A program made the position numbers and the translations under genes. 23,146 bases of DNA, from the NCBI GenBank assembly GCA_964419055.1, contig CAYQNU010000035.1, positions 1 to 23,146 of the forward strand, read 5' to 3'. This stretch comes from CAYQNU01 sp964419055 (GTDB taxonomy: Bacteria > Bacteroidota > Bacteroidia > Flavobacteriales_D > Parvicellaceae). Of the stretch, positions 9,401 to 16,771 are shown in pieces. Below the pieces are notes generated by a model, which searched no databases, was not told the DNA's origin, and saw only the letters and a list, made by a program, of their open reading frames with translations. The number at the start of each line of letters is the position of its first letter. Positions within the stretch are counted from its first letter, which is position 1.

Positions 9401-11020
9401 TGCATAAAATTCCTTTTTTCCATCACGGTTCAAATCGGGAAACACTTTAACCACATTAAAAAGTAATGAATCATTTGTTATTAAAGTACTTAATCCCGTA
9501 TTTGCTGAGATATCAGCTATTGATAAAACGGCATTACTAGTTCCCATATATAAGATGTATGCCCCACCTCTATTATTTGCATCATAATCATATGAAACTA
9601 TTAAATCATCAAACCCATTGCCATCAATATCACCAGCATTTACAATTGATTTTCCAAAATCTCCATTTGTTGGTAAAACGCCACTTATTCCAGATGTAAC
9701 ATCACTAATTTTTGTATTTTCAGTTACCCAATCCCAACCAAAAGAAGTACGGATTTCTTTCATTGATTTACTTGCAGTATAAATACTAAAATCTGCATAT
9801 AAATCTTCATTTGGATTAATAGTTGCTAAACTGGTGTAAAGTATGGTTTTTTCACCTGATCTAATTCTATAATAATATACGTTGGCTCCTGATCTTTCTA
9901 CTCCAACAATATCATTAACTTGAAGACCACCTGTAAGTGTGTATTTTGAAACGCCACTTTCAAAAACCAAAAAATTTGCATCTTGTTGATGTACGGCAAA
10001 TTTAACTGATGTATTACAATTATTAGTATTATATTCGGAGAGCCCCAAAAACATTTGAAATGTTGAAACGGTTTCAATTTTATATTCAACATATCCACTT
10101 CTTCCTGACTTCAATTTATTTTTTGATATACCTCCGGTGTTACACCAACTATTGGCTACGTTTTTTGTTATAACATTCGTTGTGGAATTTACTGTACACC
10201 CCGAAAATTGTTGCCATTTAGCAAGATAATCGACTTTAATATCTTTAACCTCTACACCGCCTACATTATCTGTAGCCGTTACTGTATAAGTTCCTTCAAT
10301 TAAATTTGAATCTTTAATTCCTACTGTTCCACTAGCCCAAGAAAAAGTATAAGGAGAAGCCCCATTTGCAGCATTTACTTGAATATCTCCATAATATTTA
10401 CTATTATTAAAATCTATATGAGTAACAAACTCTGAAATATTGATATATCCAAAAGTTGCATTAGCACCCGAAAAAGCTACTCCGTTGTCATAAATACTAC
10501 AATCAGCATATAAAACTTCAGTTGTTGATATTGTCAATAAACTAGTATATAATATAGTTTTGGTTCCTGCTCTTGTTCGAGAATAATAGACATTTGCACC
10601 TGTTCTTTCAACTGATAAAATATCACCAACTTGAACCGCACCCGCAGAGGTAAACTTCAAAGTGCCACTTTCATAAACCCTAAATTCAGCCCCATATGAG
10701 TATAACCCATATTTTATTGTATTATAGTTAGCGCCTGTGTTATAAGGTGATAAACCTATAAATTTACGATGATTCAAAGCAATAGATGTTATTGTGTGAG
10801 AAACCATTCCATTTTTACCTGATTTTATGTTGTTGTATGACAACGCTCCAGAGGTCCATCCGTTTGCTGTGTTTTTCGTTAATACATTGGTGGATGAATT
10901 GTAAGAGCACCCAACAATCTGTTGCCATTTCACAGGATATTGGCAATAGGCTGGCTGAACAGAAATCAACAAAAGAATTGAAAAACAAAAGAAAAAATGA
11001 ATAATGTTCTTTAATTTCAT
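6458..11020 (-). CDS. 1520-aa secreted mosaic protein: lectin-like modules, FG-GAP repeats, SprB-like repeats
   Basis: Residues 1-26 form a signal peptide. Two clearly homologous modules follow at about 29-193 and 268-430; shared stretches include KTILYTSL and ANVYY, and both start with KWQQ. They resemble a concanavalin/SPRY-like module that recurs in many large bacterial surface proteins. A third, diverged copy lies near 1005-1165 and a possible fourth near 1247-1400. Between the first two is a SprB-like repeat (about 205-265, NGASPYTFSW and GTYTVTATDN); similar ones lie near 900-1000 and 1175-1235. Residues 450-880 carry FG-GAP/integrin-type calcium loops: GDIDGNGFDD at 463, DLNRDGKKE at 529, GDVDGNGTDD at 644, DDYDSDGIKE at 715, GDINGDGLKE at 779 and a weaker one at 853. 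This suggests a beta-propeller. The C-terminus (about 1430-1520, ending GYYILELTNTKGDVVYLKF) resembles a T9SS type A sorting domain. Probably a surface or adhesive protein. Confidence 0.85.
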   Translation of the reverse strand: MKLKNIIHFFFCFSILLLISVQPAYCQYPVKWQQIVGCSYNSSTNVLTKNTANGWTSGALSYNNIKSGKNGMVSHTITSIALNHRKFIGLSPYNTGANYNTIKYGLYSYGAEFRVYESGTLKFTSAGAVQVGDILSVERTGANVYYSRTRAGTKTILYTSLLTISTTEVLYADCSIYDNGVAFSGANATFGYINISEFVTHIDFNNSKYYGDIQVNAANGASPYTFSWASGTVGIKDSNLIEGTYTVTATDNVGGVEVKDIKVDYLAKWQQFSGCTVNSTTNVITKNVANSWCNTGGISKNKLKSGRSGYVEYKIETVSTFQMFLGLSEYNTNNCNTSVKFAVHQQDANFLVFESGVSKYTLTGGLQVNDIVGVERSGANVYYYRIRSGEKTILYTSLATINPNEDLYADFSIYTASKSMKEIRTSFGWDWVTENTKISDVTSGISGVLPTNGDFGKSIVNAGDIDGNGFDDLIVSYDYDANNRGGAYILYMGTSNAVLSIADISANTGLSTLITNDSLLFNVVKVFPDLNRDGKKEFYASAIRKKHTGYDIGSSPVTNQFQGKGYIFQLTKSGTIEWLKECSPITRMLELDTTGPQPVEMPMIFDRFIGHQVVPMSQSIENFDSIRTSVRVGNLFGYSAAAIGDVDGNGTDDIAISSIYESSLTSSSKEGGIMILFLDRELNVINYAEINPYSGGLTNNPNTNDYFGFDIVAIDDYDSDGIKEIAVSGANIESGNYNGKVWIISLNPDGTVKDDFTINSTDVAVKSNSFFGAHLDVMGDINGDGLKELAISSINSIKHLDRFTGPSNLGQLSVVSISSTNTLTLIKEIYHKYNGLGTLVSNDRFSNGMAYIGNMNNNGKAYIAVGAAGDDAGGTNKGAVYLLKLDESVISRVNSSNSVTNVTTTALGGVTSTISGGQSPYYTFFENDEYLTNYQFTTSRTAARLKAISMGLNGDLFNTINRSAYLNKFNSNTVSGIDVGIYNLTIVDTLGNKYNKKVTVTAPITILGSSPLSVASTTVSKGAGSAWSEALFDNYTSLMENGGFEVEITNETTQFYVGLRAYGDTVTYANPYESLVYGMWVNGSYLNVIINGEIEGTFIIKTNEKIEVTKTSNSLKFYRNGVLYRKYELDDSSLFGENFRADKNVALQLKAGIYTASRSFKLINYLTSKRPRIVASGLENMNCGQLDNGELNPVITGTLSSLSWTGPNSFTSSSQQIIGLEPGEYILTVTSGSFTQVKKYWVGYKTLWVDKTDVLNYPFPNNNSIYNPTFSATGEAYSSNRLAYSVSTHWQHFGLLLSQKLNLLNDDSFVYFEEDVVSPSKYGVYLWNLPVNYKYLFAYDKNTLNSLGLFQENSEIHITKNSSAQFSYNASNLTPAIPLPWLTITPYNGSNFSSADLIVGTELRGAAEISNHLVSFPCEPNVGYVKPQVKLDGGYYLPTNNKLYLYFDKEYEPNIQNCEIKIYKEHTNQLFETTQIHRKSIGDNRHIIDLGALTSTLTNGYYILELTNTKGDVVYLKFNI

Positions 11021-11025
11021 ATAGT

Positions 11026-11493
11026 TTAAGGGTTAATTTGTCTATAAATTACTTCTGATGTCGTTCCTATTGTTGACTCAAGATAAACTGAAGCATAAAT
11101 ATGATTCAAGTTTTCAAATACACCCAATCCCATTATTATGTGCATAAGATTTCTCTCATATGATTTAACACCTCCTGGAGTATTATTATCAAAAACAAAA
11201 TAATCATCAAAAATATCACTCCCCCCCTCAGTTCTACCCAATTTTATGTGAATCTTACCCACTTGAGTACTATCTAAAAGCAAAACAGACACTTTTACGA
11301 TAAATTCTTCATTATGGTAATATGCATAACAAACAGAATCAACAGCTGCTTGATTATCTAAAATCGAACTATCAATATCTAAAATTGTACTTACAGGGGT
11401 TAATGAAATTTGAATATCTCTTAATGATTGAAAAGATTGACCTTGAATAGAAAATATCAACAAAAATGTTGAGATAAAGATGATTATTCGCAT
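11026..11493 (-). CDS. Small secreted hypothetical protein
   Basis: This is a 155-residue protein with a signal peptide at about 1-18 (cleavage near IQG/QS). The mature part is predicted to be beta-rich and contains KIHIKLGRTEGGSDIFDD near 82-99. No family with a known role was recognised. It is the first gene of the second transcription unit, ends 5 bp before the 1520-residue gene, and is preceded by a Bacteroidota-type promoter candidate. A run of seven G on the coding strand (11221-11227) encodes the Glu-Gly-Gly stretch. It may be an accessory subunit of the mosaic protein, which is inference from position only. Confidence 0.75.
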   Translation of the reverse strand: MRIIIFISTFLLIFSIQGQSFQSLRDIQISLTPVSTILDIDSSILDNQAAVDSVCYAYYHNEEFIVKVSVLLLDSTQVGKIHIKLGRTEGGSDIFDDYFVFDNNTPGGVKSYERNLMHIIMGLGVFENLNHIYASVYLESTIGTTSEVIYRQINP

Positions 11494-11516
11494 AGTGATG
11501 AAGTTTTAATTTTCGA

Positions 11517-11548
11517 TAAAAGTAAAAAAGCAATATTTAATTAACAAA
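11517..11548 (-). promoter_or_regulatory. Candidate Bacteroidota promoter for the second unit
   Basis: Reading the minus strand, TTTG at 11548-11545 is followed after 20 bp by TACTTTTA at 11524-11517. This is close to the Bacteroidota primary sigma-factor pattern TTG...TAnnTTTG (7 of 8 in the -7 element). The start codon at 11493 lies about 24 bp downstream. It is in the only gap of more than 100 bp in the window, so a separate transcript for the cargo-like genes is likely. Confidence 0.5.
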
Positions 11549-11577
11549 TACTTTTTAATATATTTGTTAAAAATGTT

Positions 11578-11612
11578 AAAAACCCGCATTTTCACTAACC
11601 TAATAGAGGGTT
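11578..11612 (-). terminator. Weak candidate terminator after the secretion operon
   Basis: On the minus strand AACCC (11612-11608) can pair with GGGTT (11585-11581), which runs into a short T stretch. An inner CTA/TAG pairing is possible. The 22-base span between the outer arms makes it a poor hairpin, and it overlaps the stop codon of the GspC-like gene. It fits the position where the first unit should end, but part of the transcription may read through. Confidence 0.25.
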
Positions 11613-12126
11613 ATTTTTTTATTAAGACTTCTGGTGAAGTACCTCTTTTAATCGATATACTCTTATCGTTGAACGATTGAATTAAAATTCCATTTACAAT
11701 ATCTCCCTCTCTTACTATGTGTGAGGATGTACCAATAAGCAGCAAAGCATATTTTTGTTTAGTGGATGTAATAAGACCTTTGTATTCAAGAGGAAGCTCT
11801 TCTTTTACTTCTATTTTTGATGGCTTATCCTTAAAATTACTTGAAGGGGTATTATTTGATGGGTTATGTATTGTCTGTATATTTTGAGTTGCAGGAGCAG
11901 AATAGGTTGTAACATTTGACTTCAAAAAAGGATCACTATAATCATAAACGGGTTCATAGATCTCAGCTATTTGAAAGAAATCAGTAGGGTAGTTTGTTTG
12001 AGTAGCATGGGTTGATGCGCCCACTTCTGTATCATTGCCCAAATAATTGAACCATTCCATAGCTGCATATCCCCATACTAATAGAGCAACCGTTATTAAA
12101 GCTATGGTTTTTTGTTTTTGACTCAT
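11611..12126 (-). CDS. GspC/PilP-like inner-membrane protein of the secretion system
   Basis: The protein has 171 residues: a short cytoplasmic start, one transmembrane helix at about 8-25, a low-complexity Pro/Ser/Thr/Asn linker at 30-105, and a compact C-terminal domain at about 112-171. That domain reads LEYKGLITS, YALLLIGTSSHIVREGD, ISIKRG. This matches the plan of the homology region of GspC and of PilP, in which a small beta-domain carries the I-x-R-x-G-D pattern and binds the N0 domain of the secretin. It is the last gene of the machine operon and its start overlaps the stop of the FN3 lipoprotein by one base. It probably couples the inner-membrane platform to the GspD channel. No PDZ domain is present, so it is closer to a minimal GspC or PilP. 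Confidence 0.7.
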   Translation of the reverse strand: MSQKQKTIALITVALLVWGYAAMEWFNYLGNDTEVGASTHATQTNYPTDFFQIAEIYEPVYDYSDPFLKSNVTTYSAPATQNIQTIHNPSNNTPSSNFKDKPSKIEVKEELPLEYKGLITSTKQKYALLLIGTSSHIVREGDIVNGILIQSFNDKSISIKRGTSPEVLIKK

Positions 12127-13100
12127 TATTGCACATCAAAACGTATGGCTTTGGATTCAATTCCTGAATTGCCTGCATTATCAAATGACTTTACCCTCCA
12201 AAAATACGTCCCAGTAGAAGGTAATGAAATAGTTCTATCTTCAGTAGCTGAATAATGTTTGGCAAAAGGCAAAATTAAGGTGTCGGTATAAAAATAGATA
12301 CTATCAAACAAAGGTGATTGAACTACTCCTACATCAGCTGGTCGTGTCCAATTAAACAATAATAAACTATCTTCAACCAAGCCCATTGTAGATGGAGTTG
12401 GAGAAACAATAACTGGTTTTTGGGGCGCTGTCAGGTCAACGGAAAATTTATACTCTGATGCAAAAGGTGTGGTTGAAGGAAATGTATTGAAGGCTAACGC
12501 ACTCCAAAAATAGGTGCCTTCGGCCAAAGTAACTGTGTTGGTATATGTTGGTGTAACAGTGTTTTCATCAACCACAGCAACACCCGAAAGCCAATTGCTT
12601 CCTGATCGCACTTCTATATTATATCCTTGTGCAGAATATAACGATTGCCAATTGAAGGTAATGGTTGAATAATTAAAATAGCTATTATTAACTGGACTGT
12701 ATAAAAGAATGGACTGGTTGTTTAAATTAAAAGAGGAATCAATATTTAAATTATATACTGAAGAAAAATTGGTTTGATAAGCATTATTTCTTGCTTTTAC
12801 TTTCCATTGATATTTACCAGGATCTAATGTATGAATCAATTGCAAAGAAGAAACAGTAGTATCAAAATAGTGAGTGTAAACTGTATCAAACTTTGGAGAA
12901 ACAATTTGGATTTGATAATGCGTTGCTTCTTCAACTTGTTTCCATTGGAAATTTATATTTGTATTTTCAGTAATGTAATTATCATTTGGAGTTAGTAATT
13001 GAACGGTTTCATTGCTTATATCACGTTCAAAAACATCTCTACATGAATTCAATAAAATCAACGACAATAAGAGCAGTATAAGGAGGGTATTATTTTTCAT
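12126..13100 (-). CDS. Lipoprotein with three FN3-like domains inside the secretion operon
   Basis: This 324-residue protein has a Leu-rich signal peptide and lipobox LLNSC (Cys20), which predicts lipid anchoring. Three tandem fibronectin type III/Ig-like domains follow at about 34-120, 128-222 and 225-324. Each has a proline near its first strand (LLTPNDN, LLYSPVNN, IVSPTP), a Trp in the core (NFQWKQ, TFNWQS, LFNWTR) and a closing strand of the form GKYQWKVKA, GTYFWSALA, GTYFWRVKS. It lies between the GspM-like and GspC-like genes and overlaps the former by 11 bp. Classical T2SS operons have no such subunit. It could stabilise the secretin, act as a pilotin-like factor or link to the peptidoglycan or outer membrane; these are hypotheses from position. 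Confidence 0.8.
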   Translation of the reverse strand: MKNNTLLILLLLSLILLNSCRDVFERDISNETVQLLTPNDNYITENTNINFQWKQVEEATHYQIQIVSPKFDTVYTHYFDTTVSSLQLIHTLDPGKYQWKVKARNNAYQTNFSSVYNLNIDSSFNLNNQSILLYSPVNNSYFNYSTITFNWQSLYSAQGYNIEVRSGSNWLSGVAVVDENTVTPTYTNTVTLAEGTYFWSALAFNTFPSTTPFASEYKFSVDLTAPQKPVIVSPTPSTMGLVEDSLLLFNWTRPADVGVVQSPLFDSIYFYTDTLILPFAKHYSATEDRTISLPSTGTYFWRVKSFDNAGNSGIESKAIRFDVQ

Positions 13101-13626
13101 TGGGACTTATGTTTTGTAAATAAATAAGTAAATATAGTTTTTTATTTTTATTCATTACATCTTCTTCTAACCTAAATTGTACACTGGATAGTGAAGCATG
13201 TAAAAACGAAGTTTCTAAATAGTTTATTACTTTAAGCAAATCAATATAAGAGCCGGTCATCTCAAATGAACCTGTAATTACAGTAAACGCTCCAAAATTA
13301 AAGGAATGAGGCGCTGGCACGTTGGTAATTTTTATGGGCAATTGGTTACTCAGTTTTTGCAGTTCCGAAAGTAGGTTATATTGGATGTCTCCACCCGTAA
13401 TTTTATCGGCACCAATCAATGCATTAATTTCTTTTAACTTAGTGTCCATCACTTCAATTTCAGCCGTGTAGTCACGTCCAGATTCTGATATTTCGAGGAG
13501 GGTTTCATATTCGGTTTTCAAACTCCAAACAATACCATATGTATTTTGATACATAGAATAGAGACTCACTGATATGATTAATACCAGAAAATAAAATGTA
13601 ATTTTATTTGAAAGTTGTTTATTCAT
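13090..13626 (-). CDS. GspM/PilO-like inner-membrane assembly protein
   Basis: The protein has 178 residues with one transmembrane helix at about 9-30, a predicted coiled coil at 35-95 and a C-terminal ferredoxin-like domain at about 105-175. The stretch TGSFEMTGSYIDLLKVINYL is the PilO-type strand-helix signature (beta strand, then a helix with Leu/Ile spacing). PilO and GspM dimerise with PilN or GspL through this fold to form the inner-membrane platform. The gene overlaps the end of the GspL-like gene by 8 bp, the usual L-M order of T2SS operons. The family is identified from pattern and order; sequence similarity in this family is always low. Confidence 0.75.
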   Translation of the reverse strand: MNKQLSNKITFYFLVLIISVSLYSMYQNTYGIVWSLKTEYETLLEISESGRDYTAEIEVMDTKLKEINALIGADKITGGDIQYNLLSELQKLSNQLPIKITNVPAPHSFNFGAFTVITGSFEMTGSYIDLLKVINYLETSFLHASLSSVQFRLEEDVMNKNKKLYLLIYLQNISPNEK

Positions 13627-14848
13627 TCAATATAATCTCTAATTCAAAAATACCTGGGTTCTGTTTATCTGTTTGACTATAATTAAAGATCGTTATTTCT
13701 TGAACCCATTCTTCCTTACCTAATGTTTCTATCCATTGATTTAAGACCTCACTTGTTTGCGAAATTCCCTTCACTATGACTAATTCTTTATTAAATTCTA
13801 TTTTTTTATCTTTTTTGATTTTTGATTGTAATGGGAAAACCGTTAATTCCAATAATCTAATATTCGGTGGTAGTGTTGAGCCAATTCTATCCCCTATCTT
13901 ATTTATGTTTTTGGATGACACCACTCCAGTAGAAGATAAAATCGCCACTTTTGAGTTGTAGTCATTTTGCTTTTGTTGGAAAAGCTGATTAGAATTGTTT
14001 TGGTCGGCCGTTGTTTCTTGCAAATCAATAATGGCTTCTTGATAGTTGGCATTTATAAAATAACTTGTACCTATTAGAAAAAGTGTCGTAACAAAGAAAA
14101 ATCTGAGCAACGCCATTTGATAATGCCAAAATTTCAATTCAGTATTATTCTCTTGGATAGCCTTTGGTAATAGATTCTCATTAAATTTCCATTGAATGTC
14201 TGATAAGACAGAAGCAAAAGGGATGATTAATTTATTGGTTATGGTGATATCCCCCAATTTACAATTGCGAATCGATTCATCATTATGTGTGGTAATATCA
14301 AATAAATTGAAATTAAATGAGTACATACCTATCTGCATTTCTTCTGTTGGAAATTCATCTTTGAGAAAAAACACATCCACTGGACCCGCCTTTACATTAA
14401 TAATAATCCACTTATCTTGACTAAATTGTGATATAATCTCATTCAGCAGTTTGTTTCTAATAAGGGCAACATAAACACAATTTTCAAAGATTGTTTTTTG
14501 AAAAAAAAATTCAGCCAATTTAGCCCCAGGTAAAATTCTTTGCAACAAAATACTATCCTCCACCTCTACGTTTTCTATACCCAATTTACGAATCACAACT
14601 TGTTTACCACTTAAAACTAGTGATATAGGTGTATTGACAGTAAAAGGAAGGGTAATTTTTTTGCTTATTTCGGGAATTAAATCAGCATACGATAGCCATT
14701 TATCTTGAGTTGTTTTTATGGATATTTTGCCATAGTTGTTTTTTACTCTAAGATAGCGAAACACCAATTCCTTATCATCCGTGTTTACCTCAATACCATA
14801 AAGCTCACGACTCCTAAATAAATTAATATGTTGTAATCTTTTGAACAC
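13619..14848 (-). CDS. GspL-like protein (PilM-like actin fold joined to PilN-like domain)
   Basis: This 409-residue protein has three parts: a cytoplasmic region (1-240) with spacing of a PilM/GspL actin-like domain, including LYGIEVNTDDKEL near 16 and an RILPGA stretch near 104; one transmembrane helix at about 247-266; and a periplasmic part with a coiled coil (270-300) and a PilN-like ferredoxin domain (about 318-408, LPPNIRLLELTVFP to FELEIIL). In type IV pili PilM and PilN are separate proteins, whereas T2SS GspL is one chain, so this layout is GspL-like. Its cytoplasmic part should bind GspE. The only usable start is GTG at 14848, 5 bp after the secretin stop; the next Met is residue 171. 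Confidence 0.75.
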   Translation of the reverse strand: MFKRLQHINLFRSRELYGIEVNTDDKELVFRYLRVKNNYGKISIKTTQDKWLSYADLIPEISKKITLPFTVNTPISLVLSGKQVVIRKLGIENVEVEDSILLQRILPGAKLAEFFFQKTIFENCVYVALIRNKLLNEIISQFSQDKWIIINVKAGPVDVFFLKDEFPTEEMQIGMYSFNFNLFDITTHNDESIRNCKLGDITITNKLIIPFASVLSDIQWKFNENLLPKAIQENNTELKFWHYQMALLRFFFVTTLFLIGTSYFINANYQEAIIDLQETTADQNNSNQLFQQKQNDYNSKVAILSSTGVVSSKNINKIGDRIGSTLPPNIRLLELTVFPLQSKIKKDKKIEFNKELVIVKGISQTSEVLNQWIETLGKEEWVQEITIFNYSQTDKQNPGIFELEIILNE

Positions 14849-14853
14849 TCGGA

Positions 14854-16764
14854 TTATTCGTAGGTAACTACAGGTCTTAAAAAGATTGTCAATTGTTTTT
14901 TAGTTTTGCTTTTGGTTCTATTTCCAAAAATCCATTTCAAAACTGGTATTCTCGATATTAAAGGCAATCCGGATGATGTTTCTACCTTGGAGTTTTCATC
15001 TAAACCACCTAGCAGTATCATTTCACCATTTTTAACTCTTATCAGCGATTCAAAACTTCTTTTTGTTTGACCAGGAGGTGCTGTTTCGGCTACTTTATTA
15101 GTAAATGTAGATTGTTCTACTTTAATGTCTAATGTTACTTGTTCATCTTTAGATACAGATGGTGTAACGGTTATGGTAAGATCTGCTGTTACTGATTTCC
15201 ATTGTTGGGATTGAAATACATTGGGACTAATTTGATTATTCACAATTTGGTTATTCACCTCCAAATAATATTGTTCATCCCCAATTTTCATTATGGTTTC
15301 GTGACCATTTAACGTTGAAACTGTAGGTGTTGACTTTACAGAAATGTCACCATTTTCTTCCATTGCCTTAATTCTAAGGTAAAAATTGGGCGATACAAAA
15401 CCCAAATTGACAATTCCTAACCCATTAACACCAGCCACTACATCATTGATAACATCGGTACTTAAATTTACATCTACTCCGGGTGTAATCGTTCCTGTCG
15501 TGTTAGCGGGAGCTCCATCTGTGCTTAAACCTGCCTGAATACCGGTGGACAAATTGCGAGTATCATTCACATCTGCAATAATAATTTCTATTGTAATAAC
15601 AGGCACCAATACATCAATGATGGTTATGAATTCTTCTAATGAGCGTATATCGACAGCCGAACCCGAAACAATGAGACCATTTAACTCCACAAACTCTGAA
15701 ATTTCAATACCTTGTTTTAACTTTGAAGGTATGGCCGCTAATACATTTTCTACCCTTCTGTTTTGCAATTCTATCATCTTTGTTTGACGCAAGGTTTCAT
15801 CATTTCGATTACCAATTAAATAAACATTATCTTGCTTCTTGAAGGTGAACTGACTTCCATTTAAAACGTAATTTAAAAACTCCTCATAGGTTGCATTCTC
15901 TATAAACAACGTTGCATTTTCCTGAGGAGTTCCATACAAAAAATAACTGGCTCCTAAAACCCTCGATACTTCCTCAATGATGAGTTGTCGAGAAACGTTT
16001 CTGGCCATAATGGTCACTCTCGTCCCATCGGAAGAATTAACCACTAAATTATCTCCTGCTCCTGTTTTTGTGTTTCCTGAACCATTGGTTTTGCTTCCTG
16101 TTAATGTGGTGCTTGCCTGATCGAGGACGTCTATGTAATAAAAATCATCACTGGTTTTGGTGATTTTCAAATCGTTGGACAAACATAATTTGTCAATAGC
16201 ATCATCAAATGGTCTGTTTTTAATAAATACACTCACCTTCTTGTCCTTAACTTTGGGAGCCAAGATGATATTTTTCCCGGTTATATCGGTAATTTTTTTT
16301 GCGACTAATTCCAATGTATCCATTTTCAAATCAAATGAAACAAAATTATTAGCAGGATTGATGGATACATCTATAATTTTGGGAGCATAAACAAATGGAA
16401 TAATGGGAACTTCATATTTTTTAAATGTCAAAATATTCCCAGTAAAATCAATATCTAAATCATATCGCTTGCACAAAAAGATAAAAACACTTTTTACTTG
16501 AACATTTGAAAAATTGTTGGTGATAAATTTATTTACGGTTGGGTCAACATCTACGTTGATATTATTTGCGATGGCCAAGCCTCTAATAAATTCTTGCAAT
16601 GATGCATTGCTCACCGATAATTCAACCGGGTTATTTAGGGTTGGATTAACTTTTGAAAATTGTTCCAATTGTTTTTCCAATTCTATTATTCTATCCTGCG
16701 CCTTCATTTGAAAAAGGCAACAAAGTTGTAATGTTAGAAAAATTAACAGTCGATAGAATTTCAT
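14854..16764 (-). CDS. gspD: Type II secretion/type IV pilus secretin GspD-like
   Basis: Outer-membrane channel of the system, 636 residues. A signal peptide ends near residue 22 (KAQ/D). Three STN/N0-like domains follow at about 46-116, 140-213 and 247-318, the second and third separated by a Gly/Ser/Thr/Asn linker (215-245). An N1-like KH domain spans about 325-385 (RRVENVLAAIPSKLKQ, LNGLIVSGSA). The secretin barrel occupies 388-634, with VPVITIEIIIADVN at its start, SVKSTPTVSTLNGHETIMKIG near 476 and IPVLKWIFGN near 606, all at the positions expected for family motifs. The chain stops right after TIFLRPVVTYE, so no pilotin-binding S domain is present. It starts 7 bp after gspE. Confidence in the family is high; the exact GspD versus PilQ subtype is less clear. 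Confidence 0.93.
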   Translation of the reverse strand: MKFYRLLIFLTLQLCCLFQMKAQDRIIELEKQLEQFSKVNPTLNNPVELSVSNASLQEFIRGLAIANNINVDVDPTVNKFITNNFSNVQVKSVFIFLCKRYDLDIDFTGNILTFKKYEVPIIPFVYAPKIIDVSINPANNFVSFDLKMDTLELVAKKITDITGKNIILAPKVKDKKVSVFIKNRPFDDAIDKLCLSNDLKITKTSDDFYYIDVLDQASTTLTGSKTNGSGNTKTGAGDNLVVNSSDGTRVTIMARNVSRQLIIEEVSRVLGASYFLYGTPQENATLFIENATYEEFLNYVLNGSQFTFKKQDNVYLIGNRNDETLRQTKMIELQNRRVENVLAAIPSKLKQGIEISEFVELNGLIVSGSAVDIRSLEEFITIIDVLVPVITIEIIIADVNDTRNLSTGIQAGLSTDGAPANTTGTITPGVDVNLSTDVINDVVAGVNGLGIVNLGFVSPNFYLRIKAMEENGDISVKSTPTVSTLNGHETIMKIGDEQYYLEVNNQIVNNQISPNVFQSQQWKSVTADLTITVTPSVSKDEQVTLDIKVEQSTFTNKVAETAPPGQTKRSFESLIRVKNGEMILLGGLDENSKVETSSGLPLISRIPVLKWIFGNRTKSKTKKQLTIFLRPVVTYE

Positions 16765-16771
16765 AGGGCAA

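Noticed and set aside
9898..10098. Minus-strand 66-codon frame inside the 1520-residue gene
   Set aside because: It overlaps the second lectin-like module in another frame; the long frame is clearly the coding one.
6458..11020. Nucleotide repeats in the mosaic gene as a possible CRISPR or mobile element
   Set aside because: The repeats are diverged, about 700 bp apart and follow protein module boundaries, so they are coding duplications.
13080..13087. AGGAGG on the plus strand resembling a Shine-Dalgarno site
   Set aside because: No plus-strand gene follows; on the coding strand it is just codons of the lipoprotein signal peptide.
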